A DNA stretch of 64,000 bases from Candidatus Bathyarchaeota archaeon (GTDB lineage Archaea; Thermoproteota; Bathyarchaeia; Bathyarchaeales; DTEX01): assembly GCA_018396635.1 (NCBI GenBank), contig JAGTQE010000003.1, positions 54,852 through 118,851 of the forward strand. The letters are read 5' to 3'. The first letter of the stretch is position 1. The number at the start of each line of letters is the position of its first letter. Under the pieces are notes generated by a model. It did not search any database and was not told the DNA's origin. It saw nothing but the letters and a program-made list of their open reading frames with translations. Below, piece after piece: positions 35,920-44,276 of the stretch. The position numbers and the translations under genes were made by a program.

Positions 35920-36999
35920 TTAACCTAGCGCCCCTATAGCTTCTCCCCTAACAGTCTTTCTGAAAGCTACGCTTTCCCGAATTAACCGGTCCATGTTTTT
36001 TGGAGTTATCCTCTCAACCCATGGAGCCCTATCCGGATACAAGCTCCTGATTTTTTCGAAGAGAGCTGGACTACAGTAATCTTCTAGCATACTTACGTCC
36101 CAGTTCTCCGCTAAATTGAGCACATGCTCTTTGCCAAACTTTTTAAATTGTTCGGCTAGCACAGCTAATATGATTGCATGATGTGATAAAACGGCAATTT
36201 CAGCTTCCCTTACAGCGTACTGGTTTCCATTAAATGATACTGTTAAGCCTCCACCTCTCCTTACAAGCCTGAAGGGCTCAACGTCAGTTATACTGTCCCC
36301 GATATAAATTACTGAGGATAAATTTCCTCCGAATATTGAAACTATTTCCCCAATTGCCTTAGCTTTCTCGTGCCCGCCGATTGGGTTAACCTCTCTTATC
36401 GCGGCCCCTATCCTCATACTCATAATCTCTTTCCAGAAGATTTCGTCAAGGCGAGCTATTACCCTCCGTGTTTCCTGGGGCAAATCTTCTAGTGTTTTGG
36501 CGTTATCTGGGATCTCTATCATAGGCATCTTTACTATCTCTTCCCTAAGGGATTTTATGCGTTCAGCCTCTTCTCTTGTCAGATCATACCTATCTATGTC
36601 GATTTTTGTGCAGTAAACGTTCTCTACTGGAAAGTCTACGGCTTCGCATAACGCGCTTATGTAGGGCTCATAGCTTGTGCTGACTATGAATGAGGGCATT
36701 ATGGATCTGACGAAATGTAGCGCTTCACTAGCTCCGGGAATTAACAGTAAAGTCTCAGATGAGAAGCGCTTCATGAGGGCGTTCGTCGCCCCATACGCCT
36801 TTAAGAATGGGACTATAAGTCTAAGGGTGTCCCCGGCCTTATAGCCCGGTCTCCTAACTATATCAGCTAAAACATCGTCATATCTACTTATTAATGTAAA
36901 GAATCTATCGCCCTCCGGAATGAGCCAGCTCGATAGCTCAAAAGCATTATCATTTTTAGAGATCGGCCCCTCACAGTCTGTAATAAAAATCCTTACCAT
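35920..36999 (-). CDS. HAD-superfamily archaeal protein (COG4030/EhaR-like)
   Basis: A 359-residue HAD-fold protein. Motif I is at the extreme N-terminus (FITDCEGPISK, D8) and motif IV is IYIGDSITDVEPFR near 236; the region between is a helical cap. This corresponds to the COG4030 group, in methanogens sometimes called energy-converting hydrogenase subunit EhaR, although no eha operon is seen here and the name may be misleading. It overlaps the end of purD by seven bases, so it is co-translated with it; a phosphatase of a nucleotide intermediate is one possibility. Confidence 0.78.
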   Translation of the reverse strand: MVRIFITDCEGPISKNDNAFELSSWLIPEGDRFFTLISRYDDVLADIVRRPGYKAGDTLRLIVPFLKAYGATNALMKRFSSETLLLIPGASEALHFVRSIMPSFIVSTSYEPYISALCEAVDFPVENVYCTKIDIDRYDLTREEAERIKSLREEIVKMPMIEIPDNAKTLEDLPQETRRVIARLDEIFWKEIMSMRIGAAIREVNPIGGHEKAKAIGEIVSIFGGNLSSVIYIGDSITDVEPFRLVRRGGGLTVSFNGNQYAVREAEIAVLSHHAIILAVLAEQFKKFGKEHVLNLAENWDVSMLEDYCSPALFEKIRSLYPDRAPWVERITPKNMDRLIRESVAFRKTVRGEAIGALG

Positions 37000-38411
37000 G
37001 CTTTCCTCCTCAACTCCTCCATATGTTTAATGCTACGCTCAATATGCTCCCTCGAAGCTATATCAGTCCTATACCATAAGGCTCCTCCTTTAATGGCTTT
37101 TATGCCCTCCATCGCTATCTCGCGTGCGCTCTGTATATCTTCAGCGATGCCGAGAACACATACTGCTCTAGAGGATAACGCGTAAAGATTTCCGTCCTCA
37201 CGAATCTCCATTGAACCCGGATAAATTCTAATATTATCACCATATTTAGACCTGAGCTTTTCAGCCTCATCCAGGATGATTGGTGTACCCATCTCGCTTC
37301 TATTCACCAGATGTGGGAACACATCTATATATCCGCCATATTTAGGAGGCACTTTATAAATTAGAACCGCAGCCTTCTTATCTATATCCACGCGAGTCAA
37401 CGTTCCCTCAATCATCCTATAGCATATATCAACAAAATCATCCTTTAATAGTGCCAGAATTGGTATTATTTCCGGATCACCCGGCCTACTATTATTTTCC
37501 AGTATCATCGGCCCCTTACCAGTATGTATAAATGCCTCATAGAAGGGGACTCCTCTAAGGCATGGGTTTGACCCATCACCCCTAAGCTTCCTAAATATGG
37601 TCTCAACTATCCTCTTCTCCTCCTCCCAATCCTCAATCCTCATGAAGGGTAAAATCTCCCCCTTGTCTTTATATGTGCCCATTCCGCCAGTGTTAGGTCC
37701 CCTATCGCCATCAAAGGCTCTCTTATAATCCCTTGTTTCCGGCAATGGGACTAAATGTTTGCCATCACAAAATGCTTGAAAGCTTGATTCCTCACCTTCA
37801 ATCTTCTCTTCAACTATCACTGGTCCAACATTGAAGTTTGCTAGAAAATGCTCTAGAAGCTCTTCACGCGTGTTAAAATGGTCCCCCCAAACACCAACCC
37901 CTTTGCCAGCGGCCGGAGCGTCGGGTTTGACGGCGACTTTATTATTGAGTTCATCTAGCCATCTAAACAGGTCTCTTTTTACCTCATTTAAGCTCTTATA
38001 CTCCTTTGGGTCGAAAACCTTAAACCTTGGATTTACTTTGGGCACAACTTCTTGGAAAAGTCTCCTCTGCATAACCTTGCTCCTTTCGAGGGCATATTCT
38101 TTTGTTGGACAGATCATTGGAATGCGAAGGTTTCCTTCTATCAGATCTCTTATGCCGTCAATAATAGGCTTCTCCGGACCAACTATGCCAAAATCTATTT
38201 TTTCCTTATGTCTCTCAACAAACTTGTATATGGATTCAACGTTAAGATCCGGGATCACGACATGCTCCTTAGCCCTCTTAGCGTTGAACGGGTTTTTCTG
38301 CCTATCCGCAATATATAGGTCAACTTTATATTCTTGGCTTCTCATAAAGGCGTCAACCATAGCAGCTTCTCTGGAGCCATAGGAAACGATGAGTATGCCG
38401 ACGCGTTCCAT
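36993..38411 (-). CDS. purD: Phosphoribosylamine-glycine ligase
   Basis: Second step of purine synthesis: ATP-dependent joining of phosphoribosylamine and glycine. The 472-residue ATP-grasp enzyme has the GARS pattern: N-terminal VGILIVSYGSREAAM, KPDAPAAGKGVGVWGD near residue 162, DRGPNTGGMGTY near 238 and LENNSRPGDPE near 320. It is slightly longer than bacterial PurD. Followed by the overlapping HAD gene. GTG or ATG choice is not an issue; the ATG at 38411 follows a short A/T-rich leader. Confidence 0.94.
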   Translation of the reverse strand: MERVGILIVSYGSREAAMVDAFMRSQEYKVDLYIADRQKNPFNAKRAKEHVVIPDLNVESIYKFVERHKEKIDFGIVGPEKPIIDGIRDLIEGNLRIPMICPTKEYALERSKVMQRRLFQEVVPKVNPRFKVFDPKEYKSLNEVKRDLFRWLDELNNKVAVKPDAPAAGKGVGVWGDHFNTREELLEHFLANFNVGPVIVEEKIEGEESSFQAFCDGKHLVPLPETRDYKRAFDGDRGPNTGGMGTYKDKGEILPFMRIEDWEEEKRIVETIFRKLRGDGSNPCLRGVPFYEAFIHTGKGPMILENNSRPGDPEIIPILALLKDDFVDICYRMIEGTLTRVDIDKKAAVLIYKVPPKYGGYIDVFPHLVNRSEMGTPIILDEAEKLRSKYGDNIRIYPGSMEIREDGNLYALSSRAVCVLGIAEDIQSAREIAMEGIKAIKGGALWYRTDIASREHIERSIKHMEELRRKAW

Positions 38412-38557
38412 TAAAGATCACCTATAATGCTTAAAGAAGATTAGTGATCCACTTATGTAAAATTTTTGGATTTGATGGTGGCATGTTAATTCCCGGAAAG
38501 CAGCAAGTCTTTTAAGGGATGCTTAGAATACCGTTAGGAAGGTGGAGAGAAAGGTGT

Positions 38558-39766
38558 ATGAAAGAACCTGTTGCAATAATTGGTGTGGGAAGGACCAGAT
38601 TTGGTGAGCATTATGAGTTAGATCCAGAGGACCTGATCGATGAGGCAGGTTTAATGGCGTTAGATTCCGCTGGATTAGAGCGGAAGGACCTAGATGCTTG
38701 TTACATTTCAGACTATCTTCTCCAGGTCACCAATAAGATAGGTTTAGAGGAAGGCTTCATTTCCCAGCTGTTAGAAATGAATATACCTATAGAGAAGATG
38801 AGGTCCTTCAGTTCGGCGCTGATGAACGCATGCAATGCTATAGAAGCTGGCAGGTATGATATTGTGCTTGTTGGCGGGATGGAGAAGATGACTGATAGAT
38901 GGAGTAAAATTAGAGACAACCTAATGCTCCTTGTTGACCACTGGAGCTACTATGCTGGTGGGACCCCTGAGAGCATTCATGAATTGCTTCTTAGAGAATA
39001 TATTAAGGAATATAATATACGGGGTGACGATAGACAGAAGCTTATGGAGGTTCTCGCAAAAATCTCTGTGAAAAACCACCGGAACGCCGTATTTAACGAG
39101 TATGCACATTTTCGCAGAGAGATAGATGTTAAGAGGGTTTTTGCTGCTAGAGAGGAGGAGCGAAGGCTCTTAGGGCTGTATGATTTTGCGCCGATATCTG
39201 ATGGTGCAACGGCTATAATACTGGCAAGCTTAAAGAAAGCGAAAGAGTATGCTAATGATGCCGTCTACATAATTTCCTCCTCCATGGCAACAGATTATAT
39301 ATCTTATCCTTCTAGACCCTATAGAACCGGCTTCATTGCGAGTAAGATCGCTATGGAAAACGCTTTAAAAATGGCGAAAATAAGCTTGCATGACATAAAG
39401 CTGCTTGAGGTTTATGATCAATCAACGGTTCTTGAAATGATATCGCTTGAGGATTTAGGCTTTGTTAAGAAAGGTGAGGCGTGGGCCAAATTATATGAGA
39501 GCTTTGAGAATTTTAGCGGCTTCTATTACCTAGATGGGAAGCAGATTTTTGTAAATACTAATGGGGGGTTGAAGGCTGATGGGAACCCGCTTGGAGCTAC
39601 TGGTGGGGCGCAAATATTTGAAGTTGTGAAGCAGCTTAAGGGTGAAGCTGGGCAGAGGCAGATAAAGTCGGATGGCGATCTAACATACGGATGCGTACAG
39701 GAGATTGAGGGTTTTGGGACAAAGGTTTACGTTCATATTTTAGGGAGGGAGAAGGGTGGGAAGTGA
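38558..39766 (+). CDS. Thiolase homologue lacking the catalytic cysteine and histidine
   Basis: A 402-residue protein of the SCP2-like archaeal thiolase group (VAIIGVGRTRFGEHYE; GGMEKMTD; GGLKADGNPLGATGGAQ). Where active thiolases have A-C-A-S-G it reads SFSSALMN, so the nucleophile Cys is absent. GHPLGATG is GNPLGATG, and the EVHD motif is EVYD. Three active-site positions are therefore changed. It may be structural, or an aldolase-like thiolase relative. AAAGGTG just upstream supports ATG 38558 over the ATG at 38519. The gene overlaps the DUF35-HMGS fusion by 11 bases, the same pairing as the archaeal thiolase-HMGS complex. Confidence 0.85.
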   Translation: MKEPVAIIGVGRTRFGEHYELDPEDLIDEAGLMALDSAGLERKDLDACYISDYLLQVTNKIGLEEGFISQLLEMNIPIEKMRSFSSALMNACNAIEAGRYDIVLVGGMEKMTDRWSKIRDNLMLLVDHWSYYAGGTPESIHELLLREYIKEYNIRGDDRQKLMEVLAKISVKNHRNAVFNEYAHFRREIDVKRVFAAREEERRLLGLYDFAPISDGATAIILASLKKAKEYANDAVYIISSSMATDYISYPSRPYRTGFIASKIAMENALKMAKISLHDIKLLEVYDQSTVLEMISLEDLGFVKKGEAWAKLYESFENFSGFYYLDGKQIFVNTNGGLKADGNPLGATGGAQIFEVVKQLKGEAGQRQIKSDGDLTYGCVQEIEGFGTKVYVHILGREKGGK

Positions 39767-41270
39767 ACCGATAGAGAGAAGAGTAGCATATATTGGAGAT
39801 AGGCTCAAGGGGAGTAAGTGTCCTTTCTGCGGAAAAGAATACTTTAGAACCAGAAAGTACTGTGGAGATTGCGGTAGAAAAAGCCTTGGAAAAATGATAG
39901 ACATAGACTTCTTCTATGAGAAGGGTGTTTTGGAGACATGCACGGTTGTTAGAGAGCCAACCAATAGGTTCACGAGATTTGGAGCATACGTCTATGGAAT
40001 AATATCCTTTCACAACGGGAGGGTTAGGGTCCCTGGAAGATTGACTGATATGATTATAGGGAGCGATAAATCAGTGGACCTAGATAGTCTTGAGGGCCGC
40101 GAGGTTGTTCCTAGGTTTAGGCGTAGGCATTCGGTTGACAAAAGTGACATTATACCGACAATATCTCTAGCCTTCACCTTCGCTGACGAATACTATCCCT
40201 ACCAGCCCTACGAAATAGTTAAGCCGAGTAAGGAGTATGATGCGCCAGGCATAGTTGGCTACGGGGTATATGTATCAAAGTTCAGAATTAGGGAGGGGGC
40301 GATGGAGCGGTCAGTTCCATTTATAGATGAGGATGCGATAACAGCTGCAGTTGAGGCAGGAAAGATCGCGCTGATACACTCAGGAGTGGATCATAAGCTC
40401 ATAGGTAAAGTCTACGTGGGTTCAGAGTCGAACCCCTATGCAGTCAACCCAATAGCTTCGAAGGTTGCCCAAGTCCTTAAGCTTGGTGAGGAGGAGAAGG
40501 CTGAAGGGGTTCAGGGGATTGACGCGGTTGACACGGAGTTTGCATGTAAAGCCGCAACTAGCATGTTTAAAGACGCTATGGCGCTGGTATGCTATCCAAA
40601 AGATCCCATGGATTATGCCATGGTGATAGGTGCCGACAATGCTCAAGCCGCACCTAGAGGTGAACCAGGAGGTGAGCTCGACTTCTTCGTTGGTTTCGGA
40701 GGTGCAGCCTTTATATTTGGAATGAAGGATGTTATAGCTGAAGTTGAGGGATGGTATTCATGCACATCTGATACTCCTGACTTCTGGAGGAGAGATTTGG
40801 AGCCGTATCCACGGCATGGTGGGCGCTTCACCGGGGAGCCAGCGTACTTTAAGCACATTATAAAAGCTGGCAGAAAGCTCATGGAAAAGCTAAATCTAAA
40901 GCCAAGCGATATAGATTACTTTGTCTGCCATCAACCTAACCCAGCTTTTCCAGCAAGGGCTGCTGCAACGCTAGGCTTTAAGCCCGAGCAGTATATGCCT
41001 GGCCTGCAAGTCTCAAAGTTTGGCAATACTTATTCTGGGTCATCACCAATAGGCTTAGCGGCTATATTAGATCAAGCTGAACCTCATAAGAGGATAATGA
41101 TTGTAAGTTACGGGTCGGGAGCTGGAAGCGATGCCTATCTATTTATAACGACTGAGCAGATTAAGGAGAAAAGAAGTCGACAAAAATTTACTGTTAAATA
41201 TCAAGCTGAAAATAAATTCATCGAGTATGTGGATTACGCAACATACAGGAAATTTAAAGAGGGTCTTTGA
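39756..41270 (+). CDS. DUF35 zinc-ribbon/OB-fold domain fused to HMG-CoA synthase
   Basis: A 504-residue fusion. Residues 18-155 are a DUF35 acyl-CoA-binding module with zinc ligands C22, C25, C36 and C39 and an OB-fold. Residues 160-490 are an HMG-CoA synthase with catalytic C264 (EFACKAATSMF), TSDTPDFWRR, HGGRFTGEPAYFKH and the histidine motif CHQPNPAFP. HMG-CoA synthase feeds the mevalonate route to archaeal lipids. In characterised archaea DUF35, thiolase and synthase are three polypeptides in one channelling complex; here two are fused. Start is GTG. The HMGS half looks fully active. Confidence 0.9.
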   Translation: MGSEPIERRVAYIGDRLKGSKCPFCGKEYFRTRKYCGDCGRKSLGKMIDIDFFYEKGVLETCTVVREPTNRFTRFGAYVYGIISFHNGRVRVPGRLTDMIIGSDKSVDLDSLEGREVVPRFRRRHSVDKSDIIPTISLAFTFADEYYPYQPYEIVKPSKEYDAPGIVGYGVYVSKFRIREGAMERSVPFIDEDAITAAVEAGKIALIHSGVDHKLIGKVYVGSESNPYAVNPIASKVAQVLKLGEEEKAEGVQGIDAVDTEFACKAATSMFKDAMALVCYPKDPMDYAMVIGADNAQAAPRGEPGGELDFFVGFGGAAFIFGMKDVIAEVEGWYSCTSDTPDFWRRDLEPYPRHGGRFTGEPAYFKHIIKAGRKLMEKLNLKPSDIDYFVCHQPNPAFPARAAATLGFKPEQYMPGLQVSKFGNTYSGSSPIGLAAILDQAEPHKRIMIVSYGSGAGSDAYLFITTEQIKEKRSRQKFTVKYQAENKFIEYVDYATYRKFKEGL

Positions 41271-41318
41271 ACACTAACAGAAAACCTTATATGTTGCATT
41301 AAACCTTTATTTCAGTCG

Positions 41319-41375
41319 CTAGCATCAAAGCAGTTAGCCGAGAAGCGTGCTTCTCGACTTCTGCTTTGATGTTAG
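41319..41375. repeat. Strong two-part hairpin in non-coding DNA
   Basis: Outer arms 41319-41333 and 41361-41375 pair over 15 positions with one G-U. After a 5/4 internal loop an inner stem CGAGAAGC/GCTTCTCG (41339-41346 and 41349-41356) pairs perfectly around GT. The 305-base gap between the HMGS fusion and the OB-fold gene (41271-41575) holds only this structure and no convincing gene. It could be a terminator, a structured RNA or a small inverted-repeat element. Confidence 0.75.
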
Positions 41376-41575
41376 TTCCGCGATACAGGACGAGAAACAG
41401 ATGCCGACTATAATGAGCATGCCGAGAATTTTATGCAATCTAGTGAGAACAGGGACTCCTCTTTTAAAGAATTCAAAGCTCCTCGAGGGTGCTCTACTTC
41501 ATACTTTAGTTCAAGCTATTGCTTTGGGTAGTTCTGTTCCTGGATCGCGGGGAAACATGTTGGGAGGGATATTAT

Positions 41576-41872
41576 GTGAAAATGAAGATTAAAGAGTTGA
41601 AGGATGGGATGCGGAAGGTTGATATTACGGCTAGGGTTCTGGAGGTCTCAGAGCCGCGTGAAGTTATCTCGAGATTTAGCGGGCAAGTCTTTAGGGTTGC
41701 CGATGCCATTATAGGCGATGAAACTGGGACAATAAAGCTAACTTTGTGGAACGAGCAGATTGAACAAGTTAAGGTTAATGACACAATCAAGATTGAAAAT
41801 GGCTATGTGAGGTCGTTTAGAGGAGAGCGACAATTGAATGTCGGTAAATTTGGGAAGATAACCGTCCTGTAA
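41576..41872 (+). CDS. OB-fold nucleic-acid-binding protein (RPA/SSB-like)
   Basis: A 98-residue single OB-fold: KIKELKDGMRKVDITARVLEVSEPREV, then VADAIIGDETGTIKLTLWNEQIEQVKVNDTIKIENGYVRSFRGERQLNVGK. This is the pattern of one RPA-like domain from archaeal single-stranded DNA-binding proteins. GGGAGGG eight bases before GTG 41576 marks the start; ATG 41582 is the alternative. Members bind ssDNA or RNA. It is followed 35 bases later by the TRAM protein, so both may be expressed together as nucleic-acid binders. Confidence 0.85.
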   Translation: MKMKIKELKDGMRKVDITARVLEVSEPREVISRFSGQVFRVADAIIGDETGTIKLTLWNEQIEQVKVNDTIKIENGYVRSFRGERQLNVGKFGKITVL

Positions 41873-41907
41873 ACGCGGAAAAATCAACCCTATGTGAGGT
41901 GAGAAAA

Positions 41908-42168
41908 ATGCAGGGTGAAAGGAGGAATAGTAGGAGGAGTAGGCGATTTGAGAAGGGTAAAGAGAGAAGATTTCCGCCTAAGCCAGTCGAGCTAGGAAAA
42001 GAGTATGATGTTGAGGTTAAAGAGGTTAGCCGTAGAGGAGATGGCGTAGCGAGAATACAGGGTCTGGTAACATTCATACCAAACGCTAAGCCAGGCGACC
42101 ATATAAGGGTGAAGATAACTAAAATAGGCCGTAGATTTGCTGAGGCTGAAATAGTTTCATCGCAATGA
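41908..42168 (+). CDS. TRAM-domain RNA-binding protein
   Basis: An 86-residue protein with a basic N-terminal tail (QGERRNSRRSRRFEKGKERR) and a TRAM domain from about residue 30 (GKEYDVEVKEVSRRGDGVARIQGLVTFIPNAKPGDHIRVKITKIGRRFAEAEIV). Stand-alone TRAM proteins in archaea bind RNA and can act as RNA chaperones. GAGGTGA five bases before ATG 41908 sets the start; an in-frame GTG at 41899 overlaps that site. The preceding gene is the OB-fold protein. Confidence 0.9.
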   Translation: MQGERRNSRRSRRFEKGKERRFPPKPVELGKEYDVEVKEVSRRGDGVARIQGLVTFIPNAKPGDHIRVKITKIGRRFAEAEIVSSQ

Positions 42169-42182
42169 GAAACACTGAGTAC

Positions 42183-43601
42183 CTAGACGCCAGCGTCAAA
42201 TATGTCCGGCTTAATTCTCTTTTTACTTCTTTTCAGCCTTTTAAAGCAGAAGAAAAGTAATGCTCCTATAGTTAATCCAGCAATTAAGACTGCTGCCAGC
42301 TTAGTATAATTTCTTCTCCAGATAGCTTTCACCTCTCTCGGTCCGTCAACATAGACTTTAACTGTTCCTTTATCTAGAATTATGTCCTTATCCAGGTTTA
42401 ACCCTTCAAAATGATCAAATGTTATTGGAATTAAAGAGTCGAATTCTGTTTTTTTAAGCTTTATTGTGGCGTACGTGCCCTTATAATACCATCCGGATCC
42501 AGTAATCTCTCCATGCTCAGTCTCAGCGGAGACATAGTAAGTATTCTCTTTTGGAATTAGGGCGTTCAATAGATCTTCTCGCCACCTATTCTCTATCGGG
42601 TCGTAAACCCCGAAGCCAGCGCAGAACTCCCAGTAGCACCATGCAATGCCCCTCTTCTCAGCCTCCCTAGCTACAAAATATGTCCATCTAACCCTAGAAT
42701 TCATGTCGGCTTTACTATAAGCCCCAAATTCTCCAAGTAGCAGTGGGATCTCTCCATGCTCTCTAGCCCATTGAGCTGCTATATCTAGCTCATTTATAAT
42801 CTGTTTCCGCTCTTCCTCAGTTCCCAGCCATTTTCTTCCAACGGGTGGAGAAGGAGTAACCCATTCGGCCCCCTGATGAGTAAACTCAAACGGAGTGTAC
42901 AGATGAAATGTAACTATTATGTTTTCATCGTCAGGTACAGATAGATTCTTAAGGCTGTGAACACTATTCCAGTCAACTGGCCCTATCACTATTTTTCTCG
43001 TAGGATTGGTCTCCCTTATAATTTTGACAGCATCTAAAAGCAGAGCGTTCCATAAATCGCTTGTTAAAGCACCATGCGGTTCATTGAGCAGTTCAAAATA
43101 AAGGTTTTTAGGATAATTTTTGTAATGCTCAGATATTTGCCGCCAAATGGCCAGAAAGCGTTCCCAATGCCCTTGCGGGTCGAGCATTATCTCCTCATAA
43201 TGGTGAACATTAATTATCACGGTCAAATTCTGCTCTAAAGCCTTACTTATAACGTGATCCACTCTTCCAAAAAATTCGTCATTAATTTTGTATGGCGACT
43301 TCTCTTCAGCATGCGCGGACCACCTTATGGGTATTCTGATGATATTAAAGCCAGCCTCGCTTATTATTCTGAAATACTCATCCTTTATGTAAACTCCCCA
43401 CGCCCCTTCCTCAGGAGCCTCAAGGGCATTCCCAATGTTCACCCCACGCCCAAATCCGCTGGTAGGCTTCTCACTCTCACTTGTTCTGGTTTGCAGAGGG
43501 TGGCTGCATAAAATCCTTGGTGACGCTTGGCTTATCAATGTTGCTAGAAACAGTAGGAGCAGCACTTCATGTATATATAGATGAGGTAATCTCATATCCA
43601 T
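42183..43601 (-). CDS. Membrane-anchored GH5 cellulase-like glycosidase
   Basis: A 472-residue secreted enzyme: N-terminal hydrophobic segment (about 12-25), GH5 catalytic barrel (about 48-345), a beta-rich module (about 350-425) and a C-terminal transmembrane anchor (435-453) with a basic cytoplasmic tail. The acid/base E174 is in YFELLNEPHG and the nucleophile E291 in LLLGEFGAY; NVHHYEE and FHLYTPFEF are also typical. It should hydrolyse beta-1,4-glucans or mannans at the cell surface. It starts two bases after the stop of the nicotinamidase gene. It anchors the glycan-use locus on its outer side. Confidence 0.9.
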   Translation of the reverse strand: MDMRLPHLYIHEVLLLLFLATLISQASPRILCSHPLQTRTSESEKPTSGFGRGVNIGNALEAPEEGAWGVYIKDEYFRIISEAGFNIIRIPIRWSAHAEEKSPYKINDEFFGRVDHVISKALEQNLTVIINVHHYEEIMLDPQGHWERFLAIWRQISEHYKNYPKNLYFELLNEPHGALTSDLWNALLLDAVKIIRETNPTRKIVIGPVDWNSVHSLKNLSVPDDENIIVTFHLYTPFEFTHQGAEWVTPSPPVGRKWLGTEEERKQIINELDIAAQWAREHGEIPLLLGEFGAYSKADMNSRVRWTYFVAREAEKRGIAWCYWEFCAGFGVYDPIENRWREDLLNALIPKENTYYVSAETEHGEITGSGWYYKGTYATIKLKKTEFDSLIPITFDHFEGLNLDKDIILDKGTVKVYVDGPREVKAIWRRNYTKLAAVLIAGLTIGALLFFCFKRLKRSKKRIKPDIFDAGV

Positions 43602-43603
43602 AT

Positions 43604-44188
43604 CTACCCTATATCCTGCAGCCTCAGTTTTTTAGCCCCCCTTTCAAGCATTTCTTTTATAGCTTTCTCCACGTCTCCCGGTGTTGCATCTATTCCCCTC
43701 ACAGCATCCTCTAGAAGGAATGTTTCAAAGCCGTATCTTAACGCGTCTAAAACCGTGCTTTTAACACAATACTCTGTCGCAAGCCCGCCAACAAAAACTC
43801 TCCTCACACCAGCCCTCCTTAACCTCTCTTCTAGATCTGTTCCCTCAAACCCGGAATAAGCCTCCCTAGATGGGTCTGTAGCCTTAGAGACTACGATGAC
43901 ATCATCTGGCAAATTCAAATCCGGGTGGAACTTCGCCCCCTCAGTTCCCTGGACACAATGCGGCGGCCAGAGACCACCATAATTTTTAAATGATACATGA
44001 TTTGGTGGATGCCAATCCCTGGTGGCGACTATGAGGGCGCCGGCCGCACGAAATCTCCTTATATATTCATTTAGTACCGGAACTACTTCATCGCCTCTTG
44101 GGACAGGTAATGCACCTCCAGGGCAGAAATCAACTTGAACATCAACTATTATTAAGGCATCTTCCTTCCCTTCAATCCTATACTTCAA
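43604..44188 (-). CDS. pncA: Nicotinamidase (isochorismatase family)
   Basis: Deamidates nicotinamide to nicotinate in NAD salvage. The 194-residue protein shows catalytic D16 (IIVDVQVDFCPGG), K103 (SKATD) and C141 (GGLATEYCVKST), and the metal ligands D58, H60 (RDWHPPNH) and H77. These match the metal-dependent PncA type seen in Pyrococcus. TTG at 44188 preceded by GGGAGG is the supported start; longer versions would overlap the divergent gene. It leads directly into the GH5 gene. Confidence 0.92.
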   Translation of the reverse strand: MKYRIEGKEDALIIVDVQVDFCPGGALPVPRGDEVVPVLNEYIRRFRAAGALIVATRDWHPPNHVSFKNYGGLWPPHCVQGTEGAKFHPDLNLPDDVIVVSKATDPSREAYSGFEGTDLEERLRRAGVRRVFVGGLATEYCVKSTVLDALRYGFETFLLEDAVRGIDATPGDVEKAIKEMLERGAKKLRLQDIG

Positions 44189-44276
44189 AGGGAGACCTCC
44201 CAGCGCCAAAAATAAGATTGAACTAAAGAAATTAATAAGGATACTTATTTCATTATTAACTAGGGGATGCACCGCC

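Noticed and set aside
35920..36999. Naming the HAD protein as a hydrogenase subunit (EhaR)
   Set aside because: No other eha genes are present and it overlaps purD, so the subunit name would be misleading.
41347..41592. 81-residue frame between HMGS and the OB-fold gene
   Set aside because: Begins inside the hairpin, has no ribosome binding site and overlaps the OB-fold start; composition does not suggest a protein family.
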